Positions 43,786-53,046 of a stretch of 64,000 nt of DNA are shown here, piece after piece. The DNA is from Clostridium sp. CF012 (GTDB lineage Bacteria; Bacillota; Clostridia; Clostridiales; Clostridiaceae): contig NZ_JAHLEF010000002.1 in NCBI RefSeq assembly GCF_018861755.1, positions 299,657 to 363,656 on the forward strand. Reading direction: 5' to 3'. Numbering within the stretch: the stretch's first letter is position 1; every line of letters starts with the position of its first letter. The notes below the pieces were generated by a model. It saw nothing but the letters and a program-made list of their open reading frames with translations. It did not search any database and was not told the DNA's origin. A program made the translations under genes and the position numbers.

Positions 43786-44520
43786 TTATACCTTCTTTTG
43801 TTCTCCAACTATTGAGTCGCTTGATATAATAATCTCCCCGCTATATTCTACAAGCCCTATATTACACCCTTCGCCTATAGTTATAGTGTTTCCTCTTACT
43901 ATTTTTGCATTGGTATTTTGGAGATATATCTCATCCCCTTCAATTAAGGCAGTAGTTAACATCCCCTTAGAATTAAACATTTTGTCAATTACTTTTCTAA
44001 TGAAGGAATTGTCTAAAGGACTAACCCTTATTTCAATATGCTCTCCACCAATTTCTTGTACATTACAGTTACCGCCAATCCTTATATTTACTTCTCCTGC
44101 ATTTAGCAGGCCTTGTATTTTAAAACTACCACTTGCCTTAAAACATTCTGCTTCACAATTTTTTTCTATATGAGCGCAGCCCGCTATAGTAACCTCTTCT
44201 GCACATAGGTTTCCTCCTACATGAGTTGACCCATTAATTTTTATACTTTGGCATTTAATTTGTCCTGTGACATGTGCTGAACCGCTGACCTTCATTTCTT
44301 CTACTTCTACATTTCCTTCGATCCTTGTAGACCCACTTATTTTTATAGTGCTTGCTTTTAAATCTCCTATAACTTTTGATGAACCACTAGTTTTAAAGTC
44401 TACACATTCTATATCTCCATTTATTTTTCCTGATCCACTTATGCTTACCTCATTATACTTTCCGCCACCAGCTGAACCTGACCCTGATATTTTTATATCT
44501 CCAGTATTATTTTTTTCCAT
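43786..44520 (-). CDS. Bactofilin-like polymer-forming protein
   Basis: 244-residue protein built of short beta-helix repeats: GDIKISGSG, EVSISGSGKINGDI, IKISGSTRIEGNV, MKVSGSAHVTGQ, IKINGSTHVGGN, with a Gly/Ser-x-Gly step about every 17-18 residues. This is the bactofilin (DUF583) pattern of YhbE/YhbF. The C-terminal part (SFIRKVIDKMFNSK onward) departs from the repeat. Start at 44520 after AGGAGGAC. It lies 40 bp after the DUF4004 gene, as yhbD precedes yhbE in Bacillus. Probably cytoplasmic or membrane-peripheral. Confidence 0.8.
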   Translation of the reverse strand: MEKNNTGDIKISGSGSAGGGKYNEVSISGSGKINGDIECVDFKTSGSSKVIGDLKASTIKISGSTRIEGNVEVEEMKVSGSAHVTGQIKCQSIKINGSTHVGGNLCAEEVTIAGCAHIEKNCEAECFKASGSFKIQGLLNAGEVNIRIGGNCNVQEIGGEHIEIRVSPLDNSFIRKVIDKMFNSKGMLTTALIEGDEIYLQNTNAKIVRGNTITIGEGCNIGLVEYSGEIIISSDSIVGEQKKV

Positions 44521-44560
44521 ATTCGTCCTCCTCATATTTCTCTAAAATATATCATAATTA

Positions 44561-45181
44561 TTAAATCTTAATTTTTAGTTCCTGAATGCACTGTGAAATA
44601 TTAAGCCTTAATACTATTTTCCCACCCTTTTCTATATAAAACTCATTAGGTAGGGTAATTAAAAAACATAGTGCCACTCCAAATTTTCTTAAAAAAACTA
44701 TCTCGCAATTTTTACCCTCTAATGATTTATAATTTTCTTCTAAAGTCTCTATTATAAGTTTTCCTTCCTCTAATGATACATTTCCAGATAGCATGCTCTT
44801 TTCTAGCAATGAAATATATAAGATTCTCTCAAAAGAAAAGGTTTTTATTTCTCCGTATATATTTTTATGCATTGTTAGTGTTTGCCGTGCAACAATGTTC
44901 TTCTTTAATAACTCCTCTTCACTTAGAAATACCTCCCCGAGCTGCGGAGAAAACATCTGTGCTAAGCTATCTAAAGATACATCATCCTTCATATCTTTAA
45001 TTCTTTCTATTCTATCTAATATTTTCTCTCTAGGAAAATAAGTTTCTTGACCGGTATAGCTAGATTTCTTTATAAACCAATCTTCCGGTATGAGATTTTT
45101 TCTTTTCCATCTATACAGCTGCCCATAGGAAACATTAGTTATTTCTAGTAATTCTTTTTTAGATATTAAATCTTCATCCAT
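44561..45181 (-). CDS. DUF4004 / YhbD family MerR-like regulator
   Basis: 206 residues. The N-terminal MerR-like helix-turn-helix (SKKELLEITNVSYGQLYRWKRK and PEDWFIKKSSYTGQETYFP) is followed by the helical and beta-rich DUF4004 part. In Bacillus subtilis the relative YhbD sits next to the bactofilins YhbE and YhbF, as here. It probably controls itself and the bactofilin gene. A palindrome lies in the spacer of its promoter (45258-45286). Confidence 0.82.
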   Translation of the reverse strand: MDEDLISKKELLEITNVSYGQLYRWKRKNLIPEDWFIKKSSYTGQETYFPREKILDRIERIKDMKDDVSLDSLAQMFSPQLGEVFLSEEELLKKNIVARQTLTMHKNIYGEIKTFSFERILYISLLEKSMLSGNVSLEEGKLIIETLEENYKSLEGKNCEIVFLRKFGVALCFLITLPNEFYIEKGGKIVLRLNISQCIQELKIKI

Positions 45182-45496
45182 ATTATCCTCCTTGTATACC
45201 TTTTTTAGATCCCTGGAGTAGATCCTAATTAGTAATTCTTATTAACTTTATATATTTAGTGTAACATAACATTGTTACGTTGTAAATAGTAAAAACCTAA
45301 ATATACCAAATCTTCTAACAACAATTAATCTTAATCAAATTCCCAATATTTTCATCTATGCTATAATTAGTATATAGTTTGAACTTTAATTTAATACGCA
45401 CCTATAAACCATTGTTTAATTAAAGAGATTTAGTTTTTTACCTGTAGGAGTTACCACTGCGCAAAGATTGTTTATATAATAGGAGGTTAAAAATAT
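45182..45496. other. Divergent intergenic region between DUF4004 and ASCH genes
   Basis: 315 bp holding the DUF4004 promoter with its palindrome and, on the right, the leader of the ASCH gene with an AGGAGG ribosome site. No other gene is seen. Confidence 0.6.
45258..45286 (-). promoter_or_regulatory. DUF4004 gene promoter with palindrome in the spacer
   Basis: On the minus strand TTTACA (45286-45281), 17-bp spacer, TACACT (45263-45258). The spacer and -10 hold the dyad GTAACA-6-TGTTAC (45261-45278). MerR-type activators bind between -35 and -10 elements, which fits the encoded protein. Confidence 0.55.
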
Positions 45497-45937
45497 ATGA
45501 CCGAAAAAGAAATGTGGAATTTATATACTCAAAACAACCATATGAAAAATAAAACCTACGATGCTTGGTGTTTTGGTGGGGATACTCCAAATGAACTTGC
45601 AAAACTTGTAGTAGATGATGTCAAAACAGCAACCGCATCGGCTTATCAATTGTATGAACTTGATAACAGTCCATTGCCACCAATAGGTGGTTTGAATATT
45701 ATTTTGGACTCTGATAATAATGCTGTTTGCATAACTGAAACAATTAAAGTTTATACTTGCCCATTTTGGAAAATATCAGAAAACCATGCTTTTAAAGAGG
45801 GCGAAGGGGATCGTTCCATAGCATATTGGAGAAAGGTACATGAAGACTTTTTTTCAAAGGAACTCAAAGAATACGACATCGATTTTGATAAAAACATGAT
45901 GATTGTCTGCGAAGAATTCCAAGTAGTGTGGAAATAA
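45497..45937 (+). CDS. ASCH domain protein
   Basis: 146-residue ASCH-fold protein: WCFGGDTPNELAKLVVDDV, KTATASAYQLYEL, then GEGDRSIAYWRKVHEDFFS and VCEEFQVVW, the conserved core of the group. ASCH domains bind RNA or act on modified nucleosides (the YqfB enzyme is an amidohydrolase of N4-acetylcytidine); here the role is unknown. It follows AGGAGG and is monocistronic with a terminator 10 bp after the stop. Confidence 0.87.
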   Translation: MTEKEMWNLYTQNNHMKNKTYDAWCFGGDTPNELAKLVVDDVKTATASAYQLYELDNSPLPPIGGLNIILDSDNNAVCITETIKVYTCPFWKISENHAFKEGEGDRSIAYWRKVHEDFFSKELKEYDIDFDKNMMIVCEEFQVVWK

Positions 45938-45944
45938 AAAGTAA

Positions 45945-45973
45945 AAAAGCTACTGATTTCTCAGTAGCCTTTT
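45945..45973 (+). terminator. Terminator after ASCH gene
   Basis: AAAAGCTACTG pairs with CAGTAGCCTTTT around a 6-nt loop, followed by T-rich sequence. Confidence 0.8.
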
Positions 45974-46028
45974 CTCGATGTCTATGTTAGTCTATAACGT
46001 CTTAGATGTCTCTAATGTTTAATGTGAT

Positions 46029-46220
46029 TAAAAAAGTATATATTACGTAAACTTCATGTGAGCAAGCTTTAGTAATTCTTAACTAATTTTAATGAAAGAT
46101 GCGTTAAGAAAAGTGCATGTTTGAGCGTACGCGATTTTGCACTTTTTAGCATCTTTCATTAAAATTTGTTTAGAATTTCTCATCACAGCAAACTGAAGTT
46201 GTAGTAATATATACTTTTTT
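46029..46220. repeat. Palindromic repeat family PR1, copy 2 (full length)
   Basis: Same ends (AAAAAAGTATATATTAC and its complement) and same inner core CTAATTTTAATGAAAGATGC as copy 1, in the same orientation. It ends 4 bp from the stop of the minus-strand gamma subunit gene. Confidence 0.85.
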
Positions 46221-46224
46221 CTAC

Positions 46225-46755
46225 TTACTTAACGTAAGAGGCTCCTATTTCAAGTGCCTTTTTATTTATTTCAAAGAATTTTTCTTTACCATGCGCCTTT
46301 AAAGCACTTACTAATTGTTCCATAGTTACTATTCCTGTTTTCTTTACCAAAGCTCCTAGTAGTACCATGTTAGCAATTTGTTTGCTTCCAATGTTCATAG
46401 CTTCTGTTTGAGCAGGAATACCTATTACTTCAATATCATCTCTGGTAGGCATTCTGTCTACAAGATCAGAATCCATTATTAAAAGTCCACCTTTAGCTAA
46501 GGTATCTTCAAACTTATCAAGGGAAGGTCTATTCATAACTATCAATGCGTTCGGCTTGTTAATTATTGGAGAACCAACTGGCTCATCTGAAAGTATAACA
46601 GAGCAGTTAGCAGTACCTCCACGCATTTCTGGTCCATAAGAGGGTAACCATGAAACGTTCATATCAGCATCCATTCCTGCGTATGCTAAAAATTTCCCCA
46701 TAGAAAGTGTACCTTGACCACCAAATCCTGCAAATATAATCTCTCGTGTTGCCAT
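46225..46755 (-). CDS. 2-oxoacid:ferredoxin oxidoreductase, gamma subunit
   Basis: 176-residue gamma subunit with FAGFGGQGTLSMGKFLAYAG at the start and EMRGGTANC, the family landmarks. In the complex with the alpha, beta and delta subunits it oxidises 2-oxoacids to acyl-CoA and reduces ferredoxin. The start at 46755 follows AGGAGGT, one base past the beta subunit stop; a longer frame to 46764 would overlap beta. The 3' end abuts repeat PR1 copy 2. Confidence 0.92.
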   Translation of the reverse strand: MATREIIFAGFGGQGTLSMGKFLAYAGMDADMNVSWLPSYGPEMRGGTANCSVILSDEPVGSPIINKPNALIVMNRPSLDKFEDTLAKGGLLIMDSDLVDRMPTRDDIEVIGIPAQTEAMNIGSKQIANMVLLGALVKKTGIVTMEQLVSALKAHGKEKFFEINKKALEIGASYVK

Positions 46756-46756
46756 A

Positions 46757-47506
46757 TTATTCAACCTCCTGAGTTGTATCTTTTTTAACTCCTAGAGTAT
46801 AGAATGGCATCATATTGTCTCTAAGCCATCCCATTGACTCATTAGGTGATAATCCCCAGTTAGTTGGGCATATTGATAATACTTCTACCATTGAGAATCC
46901 TTTTCCATCAATTGCATTTTGGAAAGCTTTCTTTATCGCTTTTTTAGTTTTATTAACATTTGGTACATTATCTACAGATACTCTTTCTACATAACAAGCA
47001 CCGCCTAAAGTTGCTATCATTTCTGATACTCTAATAGGATGTCCTTGTATATTTACATCTCTTCCATAAGGCGTTGTTTCTGTTACTTGACCTGGAAGTG
47101 TAGTTGGTGCCATTTGTCCACCTGTCATACCATAAATACAGTTATTTACGAATATAGTAACAATGTTTTCGCCTCTAGTGGCTGCATGAACTATTTCAGC
47201 AGTTCCTATTGCTGCAAGATCTCCATCTCCTTGATATGTAAATACTACTGCATCAGGTTTAACTCTTTTTATTCCTGTAGCAACTGCAGGTGCTCTTCCA
47301 TGTGCTGCTTCGAACATGTCACAGGCAAAATAGTCATATGCTAAAACAGAACATCCAACTGGTGCTACTCCTATAGTTTTATCTAATACATCTAACTCTT
47401 CAAGTACTTCTCCTACGAGTCTATGAATTAGTCCATGAGTACATCCTGGACAATAATGTGTAGGAACGTCTAATAATGCTTTAGTTGGTTGAAATACGAT
47501 TGCCAT
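46757..47506 (-). CDS. 2-oxoacid:ferredoxin oxidoreductase, TPP-binding beta subunit
   Basis: 249-residue beta subunit. HYCPGCTHGLIHRL begins the family; YQGDGDLAAIGTAEIVHAA and FVNNCIYGMTGGQM form the thiamine diphosphate motif (GDG to NN). The ATG shares one base with the alpha subunit stop. The whole set resembles the VorBAGD type acting on branched-chain 2-oxoacids, consistent with the ptb-buk genes upstream. Confidence 0.93.
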   Translation of the reverse strand: MAIVFQPTKALLDVPTHYCPGCTHGLIHRLVGEVLEELDVLDKTIGVAPVGCSVLAYDYFACDMFEAAHGRAPAVATGIKRVKPDAVVFTYQGDGDLAAIGTAEIVHAATRGENIVTIFVNNCIYGMTGGQMAPTTLPGQVTETTPYGRDVNIQGHPIRVSEMIATLGGACYVERVSVDNVPNVNKTKKAIKKAFQNAIDGKGFSMVEVLSICPTNWGLSPNESMGWLRDNMMPFYTLGVKKDTTQEVE

Positions 47507-48576
47507 TATTTTGCACCCCCTACTATTTCTCTAACTTTATCTAATATAGCTTCAGGAGTAGGTACCATTCCACCTGATCTTCCGTAAAAGTGTACTGGTT
47601 TTCTTCCTTCAACTGAAAGTCTAACATCCTCAACCATTTGACCACAACTCATTTCTACTGACATATATCCATGTTTTGTAGTTTTTATGGTTTTCTCAAA
47701 AGCTTCGATTGGGTAAGGCCAAAGTGTAATTGGTCTTATAAGTCCTAGTTTTATGCCTTCTTTTTCTGCCATTTTAACAACGTTTTTGCATATTCTTGAT
47801 GTAGTTCCGTATGCAACCATTATTAAATCAACTTCGACATCACAATTGTATAATTCATATCTTACTTCATTTTTCTTTATCTCAGCATATTTTGCTTGTA
47901 ATTTTTCATTATGTTTTTCAAGGTCTTCTGCTTTAAGATAAAGTGAATTTATGACATTATGTTTTTTTCTACCTTTTAAACCGCTGGCTGCCCAAGTTTT
48001 TTCTGGTAATATTTTTTGTTCTCTTTCTTTGAATTCTACTGGTTCCATCATTTGTCCAAGCATTCCATCTCCCATTACCATTACAGGAGTTCTATACATA
48101 TCTGCAGTGTCAAAAGCATCTTGAACTAAATCCACCATTTCTTGTACTGATGCAGGTGCATATACAGGCATACTAAAATCGCCATGTGCTCCACCTTTAG
48201 TTGCTTGGAAGTAATCTGATTGAGCTGGTTGAATTCCACCAAGGCCTGGACCACCTCTAACTATATTTACAATAACACATGGAAGCTCAGCTCCTGCTAT
48301 GTAAGATATTCCTTCAGCTTTTAAACTTATTCCTGGTGAACTTGAAGAAGTCATAGTTCTAACTCCTGCGCCCGCTGCTCCATAAACCATGTTTATTGCA
48401 GCAATTTCACTCTCTGCTTGCAAGAATACTCTGTTAATCTTAATCATTTTTCTTGATAAATATGCACCTATCTCTGTTTGAGGTGTTATTGGATATCCAA
48501 AGAAGCCTTGACAGTTAGCTCTAATAGCTGCTTCCCCTATAGCTTCATTACCTTTCATTAACACTTTTTCTCCCAT
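47506..48576 (-). CDS. vorB: 2-oxoacid:ferredoxin oxidoreductase, alpha subunit (VorB-like)
   Basis: 356-residue alpha subunit: MKGNEAIGEAAIRANCQGFFGYPITPQTEI, then QAESEIAAINMVYGAAGAG and TSSSSPGISLKAEGIS, GLGGIQPAQSDYFQATKGG, matching 3-methyl-2-oxobutanoate dehydrogenase subunit VorB. It provides pyrimidine-ring contacts for the cofactor. Coupled with the ferredoxin gene upstream (20 bp) and the beta gene (one-base overlap). Confidence 0.93.
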   Translation of the reverse strand: MGEKVLMKGNEAIGEAAIRANCQGFFGYPITPQTEIGAYLSRKMIKINRVFLQAESEIAAINMVYGAAGAGVRTMTSSSSPGISLKAEGISYIAGAELPCVIVNIVRGGPGLGGIQPAQSDYFQATKGGAHGDFSMPVYAPASVQEMVDLVQDAFDTADMYRTPVMVMGDGMLGQMMEPVEFKEREQKILPEKTWAASGLKGRKKHNVINSLYLKAEDLEKHNEKLQAKYAEIKKNEVRYELYNCDVEVDLIMVAYGTTSRICKNVVKMAEKEGIKLGLIRPITLWPYPIEAFEKTIKTTKHGYMSVEMSCGQMVEDVRLSVEGRKPVHFYGRSGGMVPTPEAILDKVREIVGGAK

Positions 48577-48595
48577 AAGTTCATCCTCCTATTCT

Positions 48596-48805
48596 TTACT
48601 TTTCAACTGTTATTACTAAATCTGGACACATTTTTCCGCAAGATGCACATCCAATACATTCTTTCATCTTTTCTTCTGTTACTGTAGATGGATGATATCC
48701 TTTTATATTTAACTTATCTGAAAAACTTATGATCTTCTTAGGGCATACTGTTATACACAGTCCGCACCCTTTACATCTGTCTTCTCTAAAAGTTACTCTT
48801 GGCAT
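48596..48805 (-). CDS. 2-oxoacid:ferredoxin oxidoreductase, 2[4Fe-4S] delta subunit
   Basis: 69-residue ferredoxin-like subunit with two cluster motifs, CKGCGLCITVCPKK and CIGCASCGKMCPD. It passes electrons from the TPP subunits to free ferredoxin. Good ribosome site GGAGG; first of the four oxidoreductase genes, 109 bp after the P-loop NTPase gene. Confidence 0.93.
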   Translation of the reverse strand: MPRVTFREDRCKGCGLCITVCPKKIISFSDKLNIKGYHPSTVTEEKMKECIGCASCGKMCPDLVITVEK

Positions 48806-48914
48806 GTTTAAACCTCCTCAAAATCCTAATTTATAAAATTTAAACGTTTACTACCCAATTCTACATCCTGAAGTCCAAACTGTCAACAAGGCTTATTATT
48901 TGATTATTTTCTTG

Positions 48915-49577
48915 CTATCTCCAGGGTGGTAGCATATGTATATCTATACCAAATATGTCACCTTGCAATTTTCCTGTCATTTTTGGGACTAAATCATTTC
49001 TGCAAACAGTATAAGCATGAGGTATATCTAATTCTTTGGAAAGCTGGGCTACCACCTTATCTCCATCTATTATATGTTGTTCTACAGTTTCATAAGATAA
49101 ATTAGTATTGGAGATTAAATGTGTTATCTTAAGTCTTGAAGCTCTTTCTATGGCTTTAAAGTACTCTACAACATCTAAAGGATTTGATGTAAATGGCCTA
49201 TTGGTATTTATAACGAAGAACATATCATATGGCTCTTCCACAAAGAACCTATTATACTGGCCTAACGCTGTCGAACCTGAATCATCTCCCCCTACATCTA
49301 TTACTACCTCATAGCTTTTATCATTAAATATAGCTATTATTTCTGCTGGAACCACCATGAGTTCCGCATTAACTAGTTCTGGATTTGATGCTATGACTCT
49401 TACTCCATACTCCTCTAATTGCTTTCTCACGTCTCTTACACAAAAATATGGATTCACTATATCTAAGTCAGCTATTACAACTTTCTTACCTGCTTTTGCA
49501 AGATTTATTGCATAATTTATTGCTATTTCTGTTTTACCACTACCAAAATGTCCTGTAAATACCCTTATTCTACTCAT
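48915..49577 (-). CDS. P-loop NTPase (CobQ/MinD-like) in the ptb-buk-vor cluster
   Basis: 220-residue NTPase: FTGHFGSGKTEIAINYA (Walker A), KKVVIADLDIVNPYF (a DxD-type metal site), then VVIDVGGDDSGSTALGQY and FVINTNRPF. It belongs to the SIMIBI class; function unknown. Related genes often accompany fermentation oxidoreductase genes in clostridia, perhaps for cofactor or cluster insertion; this is inference. It lies between butyrate kinase and the ferredoxin subunit, same strand. Confidence 0.75.
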   Translation of the reverse strand: MSRIRVFTGHFGSGKTEIAINYAINLAKAGKKVVIADLDIVNPYFCVRDVRKQLEEYGVRVIASNPELVNAELMVVPAEIIAIFNDKSYEVVIDVGGDDSGSTALGQYNRFFVEEPYDMFFVINTNRPFTSNPLDVVEYFKAIERASRLKITHLISNTNLSYETVEQHIIDGDKVVAQLSKELDIPHAYTVCRNDLVPKMTGKLQGDIFGIDIHMLPPWR

Positions 49578-49650
49578 TATTTTACTGGCTCCTTTCGTTT
49601 TGCTTTAAAATAATTTATTTTGATATTTAATAAATTATCAAATAAGTTCA

Positions 49651-49696
49651 GGCACATTCAAATAAATAGCATTATTGTTATTTATTTAAATGTGCC
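49651..49696 (-). terminator. Hairpin between buk and P-loop NTPase genes
   Basis: GGCACATT.AAATAAATA pairs with TATTTATTT.AATGTGCC around a short loop, ten bases after the butyrate kinase stop. Without a strong T run it may be an intra-operon processing hairpin rather than a full terminator. Confidence 0.6.
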
Positions 49697-49706
49697 CTAT
49701 AGTTTA

Positions 49707-50777
49707 TTATTTATATTCTTTAGCCATTTCTTGACCGTTTAATACTCTTAAGCCGCCTTCAGCTAGTGCTAATAATTCATCCTCACCTGGATAAACTACT
49801 ACCTTTGTTATGAATTCTACTCTTTCTTTTATATAACTCACCATAGGTTTACCGTAAGCTATTCCTCCAGTTAAAATTATAGCATCTACTTTTCCTTTCA
49901 AAACTGCTGCGCATTTTCCAATTTCCTTAGCCACTTGATATCCCATAGCTTCAAAAATCAATTTACATTTTTCATCCCCAGCTTGTGCTTTATCTATTAC
50001 TTCTTTAGCATCGTTTGTATTAAGATAAGCAACGAAGCCACCTTTACCATTTATCTTTTTCTTTATGTCCTCAATTGTATATTTTCCACTAAAGCACATT
50101 TTAACTAAATCGCCTACAGGTAATCCCCCAGATCTTTCTGGTGAGAATGGACCCTCTCCGTCTAGTGCATTATTGACATCAATAACTTTTCCAGCTTCAT
50201 GAGCTCCTACTGAAACCCCACCACCCATGTGTGCTACTATTAAATTAAGATCTTCATATTTTTTACCAATTTCTTTTGCATATCTTTTAGCTACTGCTTT
50301 TTGATTTAGTGCATGAAAAATACTTTTTCTTTCTATTTCTGGAAGTCCTGATATTCTAGCCACATCAATCATTTCATCAACAGTCACTGGATCAACAATA
50401 AATGCTGGTATATCTAAAGTTTTTCCAATTTCATTTGCAATTATTCCACCTAAATTTGATGCGTGCTGACCTTGTACTCCAATTTTTAAATCCTTGAGCA
50501 TAGCTTCATTTACAGCATAAGTCCCACCCTCAATGGATTTTAGAAGCCCGCCTCTGCCTACTATTGCGTCCAAAGTATTTATATCAAAGTTTTTTTCCTT
50601 AAGTACATTTAATATAACATCTTTTCTGAAATTAAACTGTTCATATATATCTTCAAATTTACCTATCTCTTCTGATGAATGTCTTAGGGTTTCTACTAAT
50701 ACCTCTTTTTCATCTTCATATACACCTATTTTAGTAGAAGTTGAACCTGGATTAATCATTAACAATTTGTGCGTCAT
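49707..50777 (-). CDS. buk: Butyrate kinase
   Basis: 356-residue ASKHA-family acyl kinase, making butyrate (or isobutyrate, isovalerate) and ATP from the acyl phosphate. [16 protein letters not shown] at the start, then [46 protein letters not shown] and [14 protein letters not shown] paralogue of about the same length lies at 51811-52896. It follows ptb by 97 bp. Whether its acyl range differs from the other copy cannot be told from motifs. Confidence 0.95.
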   Translation of the reverse strand: MTHKLLMINPGSTSTKIGVYEDEKEVLVETLRHSSEEIGKFEDIYEQFNFRKDVILNVLKEKNFDINTLDAIVGRGGLLKSIEGGTYAVNEAMLKDLKIGVQGQHASNLGGIIANEIGKTLDIPAFIVDPVTVDEMIDVARISGLPEIERKSIFHALNQKAVAKRYAKEIGKKYEDLNLIVAHMGGGVSVGAHEAGKVIDVNNALDGEGPFSPERSGGLPVGDLVKMCFSGKYTIEDIKKKINGKGGFVAYLNTNDAKEVIDKAQAGDEKCKLIFEAMGYQVAKEIGKCAAVLKGKVDAIILTGGIAYGKPMVSYIKERVEFITKVVVYPGEDELLALAEGGLRVLNGQEMAKEYK

Positions 50778-50874
50778 ATTGTTCCTCCTTTGTACTTAAA
50801 AGTTATTTATTATATTCTGCAAAACGTTTTCTGTTAAGGCAATAGATGTAAATGCAGCCTTATAATTAGTAGTA

Positions 50875-51783
50875 TTATTTATTATACTCTGCGACTAATG
50901 CTGCAAGTGCTATAGAATTTAATTTTGTTTCCGGAGTATCTGCTCTAGAAGTTAATATAACTGGTGCAGAAGTACCTACTAAAAGCCCACCATTTTTAGC
51001 CTGGGTGGTATAAGTTAAACATTTGTACATTGCATTTCCAGCTTCAATATTAGCCATTAAAAGAATATCTGCTTTACCTGCTACTGGGCCTTCTAGTTTT
51101 TTATGTTTTGCAGCTGATTCTGACAACGCATTATCCAGACCTAGAGGTCCATCAATAATACATCCTTTTATCTGACCTCTCTCATTCATTTTTGAAAGCA
51201 TTGCTGCATCTAGCGTTGCTGGCATACTAGTGTTTACTACTTCTACTGCGCAAACTGCTGCAACTTTAGGAAGCTGCACACCGCAAGCTTTTGCAACTAC
51301 TACTGAATTGTTTATTATATCTATTTTTTCTTTTAACTCTGGATACATATTGAAGGCAGCATCTGTTAAAAATATTAATCTATCATAGCCTGGTATTTCA
51401 AAGACTGCTATGTGAGACATTTGCTTTCCAGTTCTAAGACCTACTTCTTTGTTTAATACAGCTCTTAAGAAGGTAGCTGTATCTACTAAGCCCTTCATAA
51501 GCATATCCGCTTTTCCTGAGGATACAAGCTCAACTGCAACCATGGAAGCTTTTTTATCGTTTTTCTCATCTATAATTTCAAACTCTTCTATATTCATACC
51601 TATCGTAGCGGCTATAGAAATTATTTTTTCCTTATCGCCCACTAATATTGCATTAGCTATGCCATTTTTCTTTGCGTCTTGAATTGCCTCAAGAACTGGC
51701 TCATCCTGTGCTACAGCTACTGCTACAGTTTTCATTCCTTGCGTCCTTGCGGTATTTAATACTTCATTAAAAGTTTTAATCAT
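50875..51783 (-). CDS. ptb: Phosphate butyryltransferase
   Basis: 302-residue phosphate acyltransferase: VAVAQDEPVLEAIQDAKKNG at the start, MLMKGLVDTATFLRAVLN, TDAAFNMYPELKEKIDII, DGPLGLDNALSE and LVGTSAPVILTSRADT. It exchanges CoA for phosphate on butyryl- or branched acyl-CoA. It lies between the two butyrate kinase genes (27 bp and 97 bp away), so substrate-level phosphorylation from oxidoreductase-derived acyl-CoA is the likely joint role. Confidence 0.95.
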   Translation of the reverse strand: MIKTFNEVLNTARTQGMKTVAVAVAQDEPVLEAIQDAKKNGIANAILVGDKEKIISIAATIGMNIEEFEIIDEKNDKKASMVAVELVSSGKADMLMKGLVDTATFLRAVLNKEVGLRTGKQMSHIAVFEIPGYDRLIFLTDAAFNMYPELKEKIDIINNSVVVAKACGVQLPKVAAVCAVEVVNTSMPATLDAAMLSKMNERGQIKGCIIDGPLGLDNALSESAAKHKKLEGPVAGKADILLMANIEAGNAMYKCLTYTTQAKNGGLLVGTSAPVILTSRADTPETKLNSIALAALVAEYNK

Positions 51784-51810
51784 TAGATTACACTCCTTCT
51801 ATTCTATTTC

Positions 51811-52896
51811 CTATTTTGTTTGTTCTTCATATATCTTAGCTTTTTCTTCGACCTTTAATATTCTTAGAGTTCCCTGTACTAAAGCTAACATTTCATCTTC
51901 TCCTGGTACCAATTCAACTGGGGCAATAAAACTTACCATTTCACTTATCCAAGTAGTAAGTCGCGTGTTATGAGCAAGCCCACCTGTAAGGATTATAGCA
52001 TCAATTTTCCCAGAAACTACTGTTGCCATGGCGCCTATTTCTTTAGCTATTTGATATGCCATAGCTTTAAAAATAAGCTCTGCTCTCTCATCGCCACCAT
52101 CTATCATTTTATCAACAATTCTACCATCATTGGTATTTAGATAAGCTACAAGGCCGCCTTCGCCCGTTAATTTTTTCTTTAACTGCTTTAGAGTATATTC
52201 TCCACTGAAAGCTAGTTTTGCTAAATCTCCTACTGGAAGTCCTCCCGTTCGTTCTGGTGAAAAAGGACCCTCTTCATTGGCATTATTAACATCCAAAATT
52301 CTTCCATTTTTAACTGGAGACACAGAAATTCCTCCACCTATGTGTGCAACAACATAAGTACTATCTTCAAAATTCTTATTTAATTTAGTGCAAACTCTTC
52401 TTGTTACTGCTTTTATATTTAAGGCATGGACTAGTGAACGTCTTGGAATCTCTGGAAGTCCAGATATTCTTGCCACGTCCAGTATCTCATCTACAGCTAC
52501 AGGGTCTACTATAAATGAAGGTATATTAACTTTTCTTGCAATTTCAAAGGCTATTACCCCACCTAGGTTAGAAGCGTGTTCTGCCTGATACCCTATTTTT
52601 AGATCCGCGAGCATTTTCGGTGTAATTTCATATGTACCACCTGGCATTGGCCTTAATAATCCGCCTCTGCCAACTACTGCAATTAAATCTTCAAGGGCTA
52701 TGCCTTCTCCCTCTAGCCATTGTAGAACCAACTCAGTTCTCATGTCCTTTTGATCATAAATTTTTTCAAATCTTTTAATTTCATCAGAGCTATGGGTCAA
52801 ATTAGATGTAATTACACAATGTTCATTTTTGAATATTGATAATTTAGTTGATGTTGAACCAGGATTTATTGCTAAAATATATCCCTTCGTACTCAT
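51811..52896 (-). CDS. buk: Butyrate kinase
   Basis: 361-residue acyl kinase, first gene of the row: [72 protein letters not shown] and ILTGGLAHNTRLTTW. It differs clearly from the second copy at 49707, so the duplication is old. The three genes buk-ptb-buk then lead into the oxidoreductase genes. Confidence 0.95.
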   Translation of the reverse strand: MSTKGYILAINPGSTSTKLSIFKNEHCVITSNLTHSSDEIKRFEKIYDQKDMRTELVLQWLEGEGIALEDLIAVVGRGGLLRPMPGGTYEITPKMLADLKIGYQAEHASNLGGVIAFEIARKVNIPSFIVDPVAVDEILDVARISGLPEIPRRSLVHALNIKAVTRRVCTKLNKNFEDSTYVVAHIGGGISVSPVKNGRILDVNNANEEGPFSPERTGGLPVGDLAKLAFSGEYTLKQLKKKLTGEGGLVAYLNTNDGRIVDKMIDGGDERAELIFKAMAYQIAKEIGAMATVVSGKIDAIILTGGLAHNTRLTTWISEMVSFIAPVELVPGEDEMLALVQGTLRILKVEEKAKIYEEQTK

Positions 52897-53046
52897 TTAA
52901 ACACCTCTCCTTATTTGCCTCTATAATAATAGCAACTACTTATTACTAACTATATAAATATATTACTAGCTATTTCCATATGTGTTTTGTTGCCACTACC
53001 ATTCTAACAAATATCATAGATGAAATTCAAGGGTTAAAAAAATTTA

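Noticed and set aside
46033..46200. Coding potential inside PR1 copies
   Set aside because: No open frame of useful length on either strand, and the palindrome itself explains the base pattern.
37660..46220. CRISPR array suggested by recurring repeat units
   Set aside because: The PR1 units are palindromic elements of about 190 bp, scattered kilobases apart with no regular short spacers, and no cas genes are present.
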